Below, one piece after another: positions 43,340-55,903 of a DNA stretch of 64,000 nt. The notes beneath the pieces were generated by a model. The model was not told the origin of the DNA and did not search any database. It saw only the letters and a program-made list of their open reading frames with translations. Location of the stretch: NCBI GenBank assembly GCA_000507305.1, contig DF241784.1, positions 1 to 64,000 of the forward strand. The letters are read 5' to 3'. The stretch is from Breviolum minutum Mf 1.05b.01 (Eukaryota; Sar; Dinophyceae; Suessiales; Symbiodiniaceae). The position numbers and the translations under genes are program-made. Position 1 is the first letter of the stretch; every line of letters begins with the position of its first letter.

Positions 43340-43480
43340 GACCTGAGTGCAGAAAGGAAACACTGCATGCGCAGCGTTTCATCGTTCGCCTCTTTGGAAA
43401 GGTCATTTCAGGAAGTTTCCCCCTACAATCACAAGATTCCAAAGTAAAACGATCAGATTCCAAAAGTGAAGATCTACAGT
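43340..43480 (-). CDS. candidate exon, Cys-containing, unknown
   Basis: The minus frame reads SSLLESDRFTLESCDCRGKL, PEMTFPKRRTMKRCACSVSF, LHSG, then CTCAG/GTCCTG. Two CxC pairs might be structural. Family unknown. Confidence 0.4.
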
Positions 43481-44990
43481 TGCTATACATAAATGCGGTG
43501 GTCAAATGATACAAGTCAAACTATTCTCTTGTCATTGATACCCTCCCCAACTTTTAACATGAAACCTAAAAATGATGGTTTCAAAGAATTTCCTATTCCT
43601 TTTGGTACCATTTTCAGTTTTCAGGTTTCAACTTTGGGAGTCTGGGGTAAGCATTTGCAAAAAACGTCCTGCCTTGGGTCGAACATGTCCCTAACGTCTG
43701 CGAACCGAGGGACTCCCTTCAGCGCAACAGCTGCCAAGAAAGCGACCAACGGTAAGACAAACTCCATGGAAGCATTGCACCAGAGCCGTACTCTCAAGCC
43801 TCGAACGTTTTTTAAGAAACTTAAAAGAAACAAATGGTCCATATTCCAGATGTTGGGATTTGTTAGGGTTTTAGTAAGTTTACCTACATTTGGTTTTACA
43901 TGGAGATGGTAAATGTATGGTTAATCAATGGCGCATCTGGGATACAGGATTCGTCCACATTCTGATTACTGAGGGTGAATTGGCAGGCACACAACCGATT
44001 CAGGGTGAATTCAAAAGATTTCGGAAGAAAATGTGATTCAGATTCTTAATTTCGAGACTGAGGATAAATTGGCAGGTTGAATTCAAGATATGAAATCTTT
44101 GGTATCATCAATGTCCAAGGGTTTCTGGAGCGTCCAGCGATTTTCAGGCGTGTGAAATGAAACAAGTAATTCGATCACGAAAGCACTTTATAGTTTTATC
44201 TTTATCGAATATACACAGTCACATACATACCCATAGCATCCATGTATGGTATATTTACCTACTACTACATGCTATGTACCATAACATCTACCAACTGTAG
44301 GTAGATAGACTCTACACGATTCTATAATCAATTCCACCACCCGAGACCGGCCTTGAGAATTGTGACAGGCATCTGATGCCATTGCTTCTGTATCTGTTGC
44401 TTCTGCCAGGAAAGATGAGATATTGAGAGCATCAGCACAAAGTCCTGACAGTGCTGTTTTCCCCGAAAGATTCGAAATTCGAATTTCTACGAAAAAGAAT
44501 ATAATACATGTCCCTTTATATGTCCTAAGAAAGGGATTTCCCCGAACCAATCCTATTCTGTGGATGGCTGGATGGCACCTGGATTCTTCAGGTGTGGCTC
44601 CAGAAATACTTGACCCCCAAAACACGACTTGATCAAATTGGAACTCTCAAAACATACGACGTTGATGCTTCAGAAATCCCATTATTACCAACCACCTGGA
44701 AGGGTGCTAAAATCTTGTAAATAATAGGATCAACATGGATAAACTACCATAAATAATAGGATTTCAACTACCAACCTCAACTGTTTTTTTTTCAAATTTC
44801 TTTCTTCCAACAATTGATTAGTAGCAGCAGGAACCAAAAATCTCTACCGTAGCTGGACCGAGCTTGACACCTAAGAATCCGGGATTCTAGACATCAAATC
44901 CTAATGGAAATGGAAACGCTCCGCACGAAAATCCATCATCCATGGCTGGTAAAATCGCTCCAAGCTTCACAGGGTCACAGAATGTAATTT

Positions 44991-45199
44991 CTAGATATTT
45001 TCTGAGATTCTAGGCGACACATCTGCTACTACTTGTAGTTGGTTGAACCAACCCATTTGAACATATATGCTCGTCAAATTGCATGATTTTTTGGGGGGAT
45101 AGGGGTGAAAACAACAAAGTATTTGGAACCACAACCTAGTTCCATGGATTCTCTTCTAATGTCTTGACAAGTTAGTTTATATGACCAGTTGTATGAATC
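44991..45199 (-). CDS. two C-terminal exons joined across a family A introner
   Basis: Exon 45199-45136 (64 bp, after CCCCTAAAAG/G) reads DSYNWSYKLTCQDIRRESME, L plus one base. After the repeat, exon 45031-44991 reads VVADVSPRISENI and TAG. The junction makes a Val codon. A candidate upstream or separate exon at 44290-44620 (IRISNLSGKTALSGLCADAL) is not linked. Confidence 0.5.
45032..45135 (-). mobile_element. introner, family A, acting as an intron
   Basis: A 104 bp copy: GGAACTAG/GTTGTGGTTCC ... GGTTGAACCAACTACAAG read with minus-strand GT and AG at its limits. Both flanks are open in the same phase. Confidence 0.6.
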
Positions 45200-46429
45200 C
45201 TTTTAGGGGAATCCAGCATTGATGTCTTTCCGTTCCCGTTCACAAGGAGAAACAATCAATTTCAATAATTTGGTTACCCTAATTACTGTTCTAGAACATG
45301 CCCAAAGTAAACACTACTTCGTCACAACCATCAAAAACAAACACAACCGCATCTCACTGACTTGTTTGGAATCAACATGCACAGCCACGTAAGCAAGGTC
45401 CCAAGAGCAGGTGGCCTTCCGTGTTTCCAGCAATGGGTGGATCACTGGCTTTCAGTGTGCATGGAACACTGTTCATGCCTCGTCTGCATGCCGTGAGGTA
45501 AGATTCAAATTAAAAAAAAGCGCCATGTTCAAGGGAACTCAAATTGTCTTTGCCACACAGTCGGAAAAAAAAAACGTAAGAAAACAACTTACACAAAATC
45601 ATTGACAAGCAAAAATGGAGTGAAATCAGCCAGAATGAATACCCTTCAAAATGTCTAAAGTAATACCACTTTTTATGAGGAGATCGCTCACTGGGTCCCA
45701 TCTTCGATCGCCAGGCGGGGGAGATTTGTCATCGAGATTTGAACGAGGCTAGAGTTGAAAGCACACTGAGCAATTTATCAATGAAATTGCAATTTCATAC
45801 CGGTTTGTGTAGCTTAACAAAGCACGTGCCATGTGAGGAGATGTGACTAAGGCGAAGAGACATATCACGCAGTAATCGGTTTTGCAACCAACGTGGTTGC
45901 TCTTACAAGTGCAAGTATACTTTTAGCACAAAAAAAAACTTGATAACTATATCTAAGTGTTTCTTGGCTATTGCCCACTTTGACATCTACACCCAAGAAA
46001 CGCTTACTATGTTGAAGTGAAGCACATGCTATAGGTTTCGAGAACGACATTCACGCATGTGACCGTTTCCTGCCAACCCCAGTCCGCGGGTATTGGGTAT
46101 GCAGCAGGCCGCTGCACTACCCTTACGCCCTTTAAAAAGTGCCGGGATGCGCTCAAATGGATGTGAAAAATCTGTGCAGATCGATCAGGCTGGAAATTTT
46201 CTCAATGCCAGTGAAAAATCCATCTGGTGTAGAGATTAGCAACAGAAATGGGTGGATTATGGTACAAATGCCAACAAATTGTTTCATCATGTATCATAGG
46301 ATCCATGTATCGTATATTTACCTACTATATACATTTGGTTGATTTTTTATGGTAAATCTAGGTAAATAAACCATGCATGGATCCTATGGGCGTTTCTTCT
46401 GCCGCCGAGGCGCATTCCCACTTTTCGCA

Positions 46430-46720
46430 GCGTGGACCTTCTAGGCAGCTCGGGTAGTAGTTGGGGCAATTCTCGAAGCGGGCCTGGGGGCGCCAGCGTG
46501 GTGTTTAACGTGGCACAACCCAATTTTGGTACAAGTTTGGGGAATTTGGGATCATCTTCAGGGCCTGTTGATGATTCAGGGAGGAATGAGGCACCTCACT
46601 CCTTATTAAACCACCTTAGCTGCCTTTTCACCGGACTCTCTCGACCCAAGGATTCAGAGTCCTCAAGTCATGGGGTGATTTTCTACAATGCTCTGCCAAA
46701 AAAACATGCACCAAATCCCT
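46430..46720 (+). CDS. Gly/Ser-rich ORF, strand uncertain
   Basis: The plus frame is open for 96 codons with LGSSGSSWGNSRSGPGGASV, VFNVAQPNFGTSLGNLGSSS. The minus strand over 46.40-46.52 kb can read FENCPNYYPSCLEGPRCEKW, a Cys-rich stretch. I cannot choose between them. Confidence 0.2.
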
Positions 46721-47379
46721 AGCACCCAAAAAAAAAGGTGTCCAAATTCTTCTTGTTGTTGAAGACCCTGCCTCAGTACCAGAGCATAAGTTGCCTTGCC
46801 ACAGCGCATAAGAACCACTCGCAGCCAAGTCTGCCGGGCACATGGCATTGAACATCACTGTCCACACCTGGCGTTTCACAGAATTCGGGCCCTGCCACCA
46901 TTGTGGGTGTGCCAGGGTCGATCAACTCCTGACTTTTTTTGAAGATGGTCATCCCACCTTTTAATATAGAGGATCCTTCTAGGTGTATAAACCCCTACTA
47001 TTGGGTTGATGACTAGCACAGCAAAACAATGGGAGTTTCGACCCCAGAGATTTTGACCACAACATGGTTGAAAATGGAAGCAAATACAATAGCAAAATAC
47101 ATACACATTCAAACTGGAACAGGACATGTTACTGTATATAAACCTTTTGACGAAGGAACCAAACAAATTACGGCAGAAGGACATTGGACCTTTTGGACAC
47201 ATCAACTTCGACACTTCATATGGTTCAAATGTTTCTTCTAGAGTGTGATGAATCTACCCCTAAGGCCCGAAGGATCCAAGTATAAAGGATTACAATCCTA
47301 TTCTGGAAAAAGGCATTGAGACCATCCATCCTACGATTTTTCGGGAGGGGTCTGGATTCTGAGGCTACCAGGAGATTTG

Positions 47380-47572
47380 TCTTAAAAAAACAACACGAGT
47401 CCCAACTGGCCACCCTGACCCACCAGGGACTCCACCCCGCCCCACGCCGACCCAGAGGTTCAACATTTGTGAGCCATGACCGTTGACCACTTCCTCTGGC
47501 ATAGCACCACCCAAACGAAAGAAATCCACCAAGCGAAAGGAGGACGACAAGCGAGAAGACATGGCCTGCAAC
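47380..47572 (-). CDS. candidate exon, unknown
   Basis: After TATGTTGCAG/G the frame reads AMSSRLSSSFRLVDFFRLGG, AMPEEVVNGHGSQMLNLWVG, then a Gly-rich run GRGGVPGGSGWPVGTRV. A second minus frame is open for over 110 codons across the same region (hydrophobic start SLVVLLSLGGFLSFGWCY), so the frame is uncertain although the strand is likely right. Confidence 0.4.
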
Positions 47573-48639
47573 ATAAAAACCATAAAAAAGTCCGTAACAC
47601 GAGGGTACAGGAAGTTGGCAAGGTGACAGGTGAATGATAGTTCGCCTTAAAAATACAAAACAACCAGTGGGTCAATAAGACTATTTCAACCAAGGCATTT
47701 TTGGTGACAGTTCGGTGAAGCAATGAAGAGGCAATGAGTTAAGATAGTTAAGACTCAAGACTCATGTGTTTTAAACGTAAAATTACAGTAGTCAACAACA
47801 ATAGGTAAGAAGATTGAAGATGATTGATGAACAATACTACAGTAGTTGGTGGTAAACGTATTAAATTGGATCATTTCCCCGGTAGGGGTGAAAACAAAAC
47901 ATAATTGAAACCACCATCTAGAATATAATGAAATGGATTTCGTTGAACATTCAACCAATGCCAACATGTTATGGGTTGTTCTTCTTTAATGCCAAGTGGA
48001 AGGGGTACAAAATACCCTCAGGATGAGAGGTGTTGCCATACTTTACATTTTTTCTGGACCCATACCATCCATGGGACTGGTAAATTGACCTATACATGTA
48101 TCATACAAAAATAAAAAACAACCAAATTCAGGTAAACATACAATACATAGATGGTCTGGGGGAGATTAACATGTTGAAAAACTACGAGGAAAACACTTTT
48201 CCTTCCAATGCAATTCATGTTGTCAAGTTCGACAGAAACAGTTCCACCATCCTACAGAATTGACAAAGGATCGGAAATCCAGCTGTTGCAGCCGTTGAGA
48301 TATATTAAATGAGCCTAGTAAAACTAGGAGATTGACAAAAATACATAGGGAGATCGCCAGCCCTTCCTAATGATAATATGTGATTTATTGCATGAACATT
48401 ATATTATAGTATGTATTCTCTTTGGTGAAATGTGTGTCGAATGTTCAAATAGTGCCAGCATGCTTGCTAACTAAAAATTCCTCAAACAGAAAGTTCCATG
48501 TTTCTTTTAAAAAGTCATGGCTCCCATAGGCTGTTCATAGCAAAAATCACAGCAATTTATGTATATACTCCCAAAATCCTGACATTCAACATCACCAACA
48601 CCTTTTTTCCAAAAAAGAAAACACACAAGTTCCAGCATT

Positions 48640-48778
48640 AAATGAAGGTTTACAATCAAAGGGATCTCTGGTTTTCCTAAAAAATGTTGTTTCATGTCAT
48701 CCTGGGTGGCCATCTTGATATCCAGCAGTTTCACTCCCTCATGGACTCCCTCGTTTTTGGCCTCTTCAATGTAGCCTT
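48640..48778 (-). CDS. exon of an unknown protein
   Basis: After CTGCAAG/G the frame reads YIEEAKNEGVHEGVKLLDIK, MATQDDMKQHFLGKPEIPLI, VNLHLMLE. Strongly protein-like, amphipathic and charged. No family recognised; likely the same gene as the exons up to 49.9 kb. Confidence 0.5.
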
Positions 48779-48984
48779 GCAGCAAGAAACGACCGTTTGA
48801 AGAAAGCTAATGGGTCACATTGAAAAGAAGAGCCGTAATAAACGGATCCATGTAAATTTGCGTTTTTTTCCTGTATAAATTAGCATCATTATGTGTTTGT
48901 ATTGTATATGTTATGAGATATTTTTTTGAATATTTTTTTGATATAGATATAATTTTAGACTATGATGATCATAGATATTTTCTA

Positions 48985-49345
48985 TTATCCCTTTTAGAGG
49001 GATTCAACTCAATGCCGCCATGCCCATTTTTAATGGTGCTTTTCTTGAGGGTCACTTTAGAAGTCCAGAAAGCACCTTGGCGATTGAGGTTCCAGCTAGA
49101 GTTCCCCGTATTGAAATGTTGCCCCAACCTGGAATATCCTTGAAATAGTGTAGCAAGTGATGTATAATTGACCTTTTGGGATGTCATCTGAACATCATCA
49201 TAATTTGAGGTAAGAGAAGTGATCAGTATGACCAGTGCACTATAGGATAATGGCTCGGAAGTCCAACTAGCTCCCAGTATCAGCAACAAGAGATACATGA
49301 TAGCCAACTCCAACTCCCCTCCAAACGTTTTTCTTTGTTTGCAAA
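48985..49345 (-). CDS. exon(s) of a membrane protein, unknown
   Basis: After GGAATCAG/G the frame reads VCKQRKTFGGELELAIMYLL, LLILGASWTSEPLSYSALVI, LITSL, then TSNYDDVQMTSQKVNYTSLA and WNLNRQGAFWTSKVTLKKST. One or two hydrophobic helices. The open frame is 141 codons, long for this DNA. An internal intron is possible near TSN. Confidence 0.5.
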
Positions 49346-49639
49346 CCTGATTCCACTTACATCCCGGAAAACTAACATGACCATAGAAAACCAACCATTT
49401 GAAGATGTATTCCTATTAATAACTGTGATTTTCCGTTGCCATCTTAGTTTTCAGGGGAGTAATTTTTGCTTGACATCTCCAATGATTAAACTTTGATATT
49501 TTCTGCAACTGTTTGTTATTTAGTTTTCGAAGATGATGGGGCAGTCTATTGGTCTCTTGGTCCCCCCAACAACCCTTTTGCTATATGTTGCAAGTATCTC
49601 ATATGTGTCCCCTTATTGACATCACCGAAACGGGTTGGT

Positions 49640-49888
49640 CATCGATTACCGTTATGTTGAAGACTGTGGGAGGGATGGATCGGATGACGATTATCAGGGA
49701 CAATCATTGCAAACCCTGAAGACCTCAAACGATTATCAACCCCAACATCTTGCAGCCAAAAGGAACCATTCATGATCTGAAAATTCTCGTTATCGCGAAC
49801 ACCATTGGTCCATGAAATCGTCTGCACGTAGCAACCCAGTTGACTCGCACGGCCGCTGCCGGTGCAAAAGGTTTCCATCTTTGTCAAG
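49640..49888 (-). CDS. exon of an unknown protein, Trp/Asn-rich beta-like
   Basis: After GGTGAG/G the frame reads DEMEVVLTKMETFCTGSGRA, SQLGCYVQTISWTNGVRDNE, NFQIMNGSFWLQDVGVDNRL, RSSGFAMIVPDN. The paired Cys and W-NG pattern suggests an extracellular beta-fold, but no family is claimed. Confidence 0.5.
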
Positions 49889-50047
49889 ACGACCTCCATC
49901 TCATCCTCACCGAAATAAAGACACTTGCTTCTGCCATGTGGTCAATGAATACCACATGATACAAACATAGATTCAAGGTTCTTCTTTGCAGCCAACCATA
50001 AAGAATATCAGAAAGAAGAGAGATTTCCCCGATGTTTTTGCCAAATG

Positions 50048-50510
50048 TCATCCCCTGTTTGTCCAAGAGTGGAAAGGATTCAGAGTGATTCTGCAGTGTT
50101 TACTATGGGTATATTTTCGATACCAAGCTGTGGTGAATAACGGTGTCAAATGGGCAGTTTGCTTAGACAATCCAAAGACCCTCAAGACATTCAAGTCAGT
50201 CTTTGGTGGAAGTTTTCCTCCTTCCGAATGCATTTCTAGTCCGGTATCCAGTATGTTTGGAAGGGTATTTTTCCCTAAGATGTTTGGTATGCAAGAAAAG
50301 ATGGCCCAAATTTGAAAAACTGAAGTAATACTGTTGATGGAAGAAATCCTGCACCACCTGGAATGTATAAAAACCTGTAAAAAAATAATGGGATATTTAC
50401 CATATCAACTGGTTAGCCGGATTTCTTCCATTAACAGTATCAATGGAAATGATTCAAGATTTAGAGGAAAAATCCACCAGCGATATGCGATTTGATGACT
50501 CTGTTTGACA
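50048..50510 (-). CDS. two exons joined across a family B introner
   Basis: The exon ending at 50436 reads DVVKQSHQIAYRWWIFPLNL, ESFPLI plus CT. After the repeat the frame opens again for about 92 codons: ITSVFQIWAIFSCIPNILGK, NTLPNILDTGLEMHSEGGKL, PPKTDLNVLRVFGLSKQTAH, then HSWTNRG and TGA at 50048. The plus strand over 49986-50315 is also open for 109 codons, so strand assignment leans on the in-phase junction. Confidence 0.4.
50331..50435 (-). mobile_element. introner, family B, acting as an intron
   Basis: A 105 bp element: minus strand GATACT/GTTAATGGAAGAAATCC ... GATTTCTTCCATCAACAG/TATTAC. The inverted repeat is about 21 bp long including the outer TACT. The junction completes a Leu codon. 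Confidence 0.55.
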
Positions 50511-51073
50511 ACATCAACACAAATAGCTTCGATCAGAGCTACCTAGCAATTTAACATGGCAGAGGAGATTTACACCTGGTCTCAAACAATCAAGATGCTA
50601 ATTTGTCACTATTTGCCATCTTAGATTGCCTCAGAGTAATCTGACTATCTATACTGTATCTGCTAAAAGCACCTCGCCATCATCCCAAAATGGCTCCATT
50701 GAAAGATTCTGCCCAAGGTATAGTGTTTTGGGTTCAAAATCATCAGGTCCACAATCACGACTGGATTAAGATATCAACGATCTCCTTGAAGACTTGAATA
50801 GCTGGATCTCGTTCCATCTCAAGGAGTTCCTGTCGTGGACAATAATCTTCCTTCGTGACGCTGCACACGTTGTACCAGGCACCCACCTGTCGACAGCAGG
50901 GATGAAAGGCATGAAGTTTCATGAGAAAATAAGAAAGCAGGTGTATGTGTAATATAAAAAAATATTGACATCTATAAATTACATTAAATATTTGTTAATG
51001 TATAAAGTTCAAACACATATACTGCATATAAATGAATATACTAAACTCATCAAAGTATGTTCCCTTGTTCACA

Positions 51074-51203
51074 CTGTTCTTGTTGTTGTTGTTGTTGTTG
51101 TTGTTGCTGCTGCTGCTGTTGTTGTTGCTGTTGCTGTTGCTGGTGTTGCTGTTGTTGTTGGTGTTGGTGTTGGTGTTGTTGTTGTTGTTGTTGTTGTTGT
51201 TGC

Positions 51204-51234
<31 letters not shown>

Positions 51235-51240
51235 GCTGCT
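51074..51240. repeat. long (GTT)n / (AAC)n trinucleotide array with GCT and GTG interruptions
   Basis: About 165 bp. On minus, the three frames give poly-Gln, poly-Asn, or a Thr run with Pro and Ala interruptions. The Thr/Pro/Ala frame would match the Thr-rich linker seen in the exon at 61989-62094, but translation is not shown. Confidence 0.9.
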
Positions 51241-51771
51241 CTCTGTTGGATTATGCGAACACCGGGCTACCGTATGGGTGCCCGGTAACCACACTCACAT
51301 TCCGATGGTTGCGTTGGGATTGACTGGATATCTATGGGCTTTTGAAAATTTTCTACTATAGAAATCTTATACAATCCAAAGGAATCAGATATTTGTCACT
51401 GCTCAATTTGGTGATTCGTTGGCTGGTGTTTTACCACTTACTGTTTGGCATGCCACATCGTCAAAGAGAATTCAAAAACCACAAAGTGGTTGGTCGTTTC
51501 AGCGCGTCTGAAATGTCGTATTGAACATGTTCCCAAGTTTTTTGGAGGAAACAATAAGACAGTTGAACCCACCATCTAAGGAATGCTTGGATAATTCCTG
51601 AAGCTAGCTTGATGTTTGGTAGTTGGGGGTTTAAGTATACACTGCTCGTGATGTATCCTATTTACAAGTGGTTATCAGCTACAAACCATTTACTGGCTTC
51701 CTTGGACCTGCAAGTATTGATATTATAACATATTATAACCATCTGTCCCCGTGGTGCCCGTCTACAGCACC

Positions 51772-54700
51772 TGTGTCACCACTGCAACATTTGCAGCTTG
51801 CCACAGGACATCTGCATTGACAGTTTCGAGAGCCAACTCTGTTCGATACCAAAAGAAGGAGATGAACATTGTGATACCTGACATGGAGGAAACATGGTGA
51901 AAGTTATGGCGGCGGCAGCCCTGGTGCTGGCGGTGGTCCAGCAGAGCTGCAGGAGAGGAAATCAAGGCAACTAACTCGGGATCTTTGCCACACAAAAGAA
52001 GTAGAAACAAATGATTGATACGTACAAACTACATGACAACCATGATGAAACAAGTTATTTGTACAGCCATGAATTAAGGTCAACGATTTCTATGACCCTT
52101 TGGGCACCTTTAACAGCAACCTGCGGTGCCAAGTTACGTATGGCACTGGTGCTATACGCCGGTGCCTGGCCACACCACCATGTGTTTGGGATTTTTGGTC
52201 TATAGCCAATCGGCAAATCATCATGGAGCGTTTGTTGTTGACTGTTGACATGCAAAGAATGGACGCTTGAAATTCAAAGTAGCTAAGGTAGCTAAGCAGT
52301 TCTTACTTCAAATGCAGTACCACAGCAATTGTCACCTATCCAAGCTGGTCTTAAATCCAACCACGATCACTTTCTCGTGTGTTTTCTCGTTTGCTGGCCT
52401 GTGCAAGAAGATTTTCAATGGCCTGTTTACACGCTGGTCGATTCTGTAATGCCAAGGAAGCGTCAACTTGACGACATTCCTGCAGTTGATTACCTCGGAT
52501 GACGGTGGCTTTCCCAAGTGGAAATTTTCAGCATCAAAGCTTTCAAAAGGTTGGGACAAACTAAATTGCAAACATCTTGAAATCCCCCAAAAAAACAAGA
52601 CTGTTTCTTTTAGGTTTATACCATCTTTTTTGGGGGTAGGCTTTAATTTTTCTGAAGATGTTACATATAAACAAATTCAACAAAAACCCATTTTGAGTCC
52701 CCCTTTTTTCCTGTTACAGGTGGCCAAATCCATTGATATGTCTTCATTTTAGTCACCCTTTTTCACAAAAATCAGTGGGTTCGCCGAGTGACTGATCGTT
52801 GCCCAATGCGTAACCTGACCATTTTCAATCACCACATCCTCAGATTTGCTTGTGGTGACTTGGTGCTTGGACAAAAGTTGAACTTTTCACGTGGGGTACT
52901 AAAGGTAAAATCCCACGGAAAAACTCTAAGGGGCGATTGGGGAATAAGGCTAAACTAAGATGTGCCAAGAAAATATTGCCCGAAATGGTGGTTTAATGAT
53001 TAATGGTGATTTACCATGGTAGAATTCCGTACAACAAAAAAAACACCAACTACATGGATGTCCCGTTGGAAGTTAGGATCAAAGGTTAGGATCAGTGGGT
53101 TGTAGCCCCAAGGAATACCCCCATTTATAGGATAGGTGAAATAACCCACTGATCCGATCACCAAAGATCCTAACTTCCGTCCCGGGGCATCCAGGTAAAC
53201 AAATCCGAGGATCCGCCACAGCTGATGCACCAATCATTTCTCCATCTCGTTGAATGTTATACTCTTCCGGTGCTAAGAAGTTGATCAAATTGCCGAACCT
53301 CGGTTTTTTTGGTGGGCCCCCATACCAGCTATAAATGGAGGCCCATCAACCCTACCGGCCTAGGCCTAGGGTTTTTATTTCATTTATAACTGGTAGGGGC
53401 CCACCGCGCCTGAAGTTTTTGCTTTTGTTGAGGTGAAGTAAGGTCACCCTTACCACAGGTCTCAAAATCAGTCCGATGAAATTGACATCTATGTTGCAGG
53501 ATTGTCTCATGCCATCCCGACCGAAGCGTTCGTTGTAGGGGGAGTTTAAGAAGACAATTGTGGCCTATAGTGGCCTGTCCAAGCAAACATTCCCAAATAT
53601 ATGCCCAAACTTTGACAGGAAGGTGATTACTAGTTGGTGACCCAATACTTTCTACCCTTTTTCTTCTTTCTGAAAATCAACAAACCATAAAGTCAAGAAT
53701 AAGATAAAGAGGTTGTGCAACTATCTCGTAGCAAACCCCAACTCTGTAACAACTCCAGGAAAACCATGACATTGCTGTAAATATGCTACATTGAAACAAA
53801 GATTATCATAACGTAAGGGGCGATTATTAGTCACTACTAATGTAATCAATATTCGTGCTGAATACAGCCTTGATCGTGGCTTTCCAAAATCTCCAGAACC
53901 AACTACCCTTTAGTGCACATGCGCTGGAAGATGTGTTTGTTTTCAGCTTTATTTGTTTAGGGCAAAGCCAACAAAATCGAGTGTTCGCTCCATAAATTTT
54001 GGAGGGAAGTTTCACCCCACTGCCCCCAAAATACATCTTCAAGTCGTGATGTCTCCCCTGAAAAACCTGGCAACTCTCTTTGTTTGAGCTTCTCCCAAAC
54101 TTCCTCCTCTCTTGCGCGTTTTTTGTTGCTTTGCAAACAAATCCCGTTTTTTGTTCCCTGAAACCTGCGGAAAATAAACATAGCACAAGAAACTCCAGCA
54201 AAGTGTTGGATGAACCGGTCATCATAATCCAACTACCTTGCAAGCATCCTGTTGCATGAGATGCTTCATAGAGGTTGTACCGACAACCAGCATCCAAATT
54301 CAAGTTGCCTGGAACGCAAAAAAAACACACAAAATGGTGGTGAAACATGGAGATGGTTTTTGTTGAGTGACCATGGAACACTTATCTTAGTGGAAGCAAG
54401 TGACCTATAGTGAAATCAGAGTTGATGGTAGTGCAACAATGTCCAGTTGTTAGAAACATCGGGGATAGTGTATGGTAAATAAACGTGTATAAAGTCGCAT
54501 CCATTTCCACGATACAAAAGCAACATGAACAAATCTCACCCCGAACAAAAAAACTGACATTCAGATCATTACATTACATCATGCAAGTCTGGCTTTAAAA
54601 ATAATGATTAACCAACCTAAATTCAGGCAAACAAGTTTAGGATTCCCTTCCTCACCAAGATGTGAAATCGTTAGGCCAAAGCACCACCAAAAACCTCCTG

Positions 54701-55070
54701 GTTTTACTGTGTCTCTCTCTTTGCCAATTCATTCCTTATTCCGAATTCTATATGGTCCTTTTTGTGAAGTGCGACCCCTCTCAAATCACAATTTCCGAGT
54801 GAGCTCAATCAGCTACAAACTGTTCACTTTCTTCCCTTTAGCCCCTCTCCCAAAAGTCTCAAAAAACACTTCCCAGGCAGATAGCCACCTCTCCAAAAAA
54901 AATCCCACCTTGTGATACATAGCCAGAGACTGGTGGTGTGGGAAGGCTGACGTCACAAACAGGTTTGTTGGCATCGATTGAGATGATAATCTTCATCTGT
55001 CCCACTGCCACCGCAGGACCTTCCAATGTCTTCTTCACATCCTCTGCCACAGCACTACCACCTTTTACCT
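51772..55070 (-). CDS. SGNH / PC-esterase-like protein (multi-exon)
   Basis: Exons in order from the right: 54913-55070 (AVAEDVKKTLEGPAVAVGQM ... ANKPVCDVSLPTPPVSGYVS); 54165-54308 (NLNLDAGCRYNLYEASHATG, CLQGSWIMMTGSSNTLLEFL); 53405-53560 (WHETILQHRCQFHRTDFETC); 53175-53298 (FGNLINFLAPEEYNIQRDGE); 52350-52560 (NVVKLTLPWHYRIDQRVNRP, HEKVIVVGFKTSLDR); 52055-52205 (AIRNLAPQVAVKGAQRVIEI); 51900-51990 and 51772-51875 (FISFFWYRTELALETVNADV). C-x-G-W-I---G-SN is the block I of PC-esterase/TBL-type SGNH proteins, and V-VVG and later V--iD strands fit. Such proteins esterify or de-esterify surface glycans. The family call is moderate; coding is well supported. Confidence 0.5.
53050..53192. mobile_element. 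family I inverted-repeat element overlapping an exon end
   Basis: Same ends as 23518-23642. On minus its right arm continues the exon RICLPGCPGTE before the first GT (in GGAAGTTAGGATC), so either the element supplies the donor from inside its arm or the exon ends at CCTG/GATGCC with a GA donor. Confidence 0.55.
53299..53404 (-). mobile_element. introner, family C, acting as an intron
   Basis: A 106 bp intron. The donor is at the element end (GGCGCG/GTGGGCCCC); the acceptor CCGAG lies about 15 bases past the other end (GGGCCCACC). It joins KQKLQA to RFGNLINFLAPEEY in phase. A second, independent gene with the same family acting as an intron. Confidence 0.6.
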
Positions 55071-55689
55071 TGGCTGGGTGTTAAGAAACAAAGGCTTGAC
55101 AAAGGGTTTCACCAATCAAAAGTTGGGGGGTTCCAAAAAATAGGGGTGGGCCCCCAAAATGGATGGTTTATGATGGAAAATCCCATTAAAATGGATGATT
55201 TAGGGGTACCACCATTTAAGAAACACTCAGTTGTTTTTGTTGAAGATACCTGCCTTATAGGTGTTGAAACGTGTCCTCTTTTCCAAACAAGAATTGATCA
55301 TGAAACATTATTCGGTTCTTCAAACAAAACTCAGATTCGATGTTAAATGGTAAGAAGTCAGGTGACCTTCCCCTATAATCCCCTATAAAGATCATCCCTT
55401 TTTCATCATAGACAGCCAAGTAACATTACCCCATCCATGTATGGTGCATTTACCTACATTTGTTTGATTTTTATATGCTATGGGTACTACGCACTGCGAT
55501 TGTGTTTGAGGCAAGCAAGAGATCAAAACTTGAGGCCTAGGCATTTAAGCCTTCAATCGTGGGATCACTACATGAAATCAACTACCAACCGAGGGTTGAA
55601 AGGGATTACCAAACCACCAAGCTACAACAATGAGTCTTCACCAACAAAGCCACCAGTTTGATGTATATAGTTTTTCCAATTGTTTTTTG

Positions 55690-55903
55690 CCGCGCAAAAA
55701 ACCCTGCCTTACTTAAAATGAAATACTGGTGTTTAAGAGGGATCCTTATAGTGGTTGTGTTCTTTGCTCATTTAATTGGACCACGAAACGAAGAAAATCT
55801 GTGCGTTTTCCCTTCTAAACGTTTAACTCCTGGTTACATGAAAACCCTACTAAACTCACAAGGGGCCTTTGATACGCACAGGTTTCAGCTTTCCTGTGAA
55901 TGA
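55690..55903 (+). CDS. short plus-strand ORF or terminal exon with one membrane helix
   Basis: The plus frame reads AKNPALLKMKYWCLRGILIV, VVFFAHLIGPRNEENLCVFP, SKRLTPGYMKTLLNSQGAFD, THRFQLSCE and stops. The minus strand is full of stops here, so plus is favoured. A possible upstream stretch (55.48-55.66 kb, NRGLKGITKPPSYNNESS) is in another frame. Function unknown. Confidence 0.4.

Noticed and set aside
51032-51361. Long plus ORFs of poly-Leu, poly-Cys and poly-Val
   Set aside because: These are translations of the (GTT)n microsatellite in three frames, not genes.
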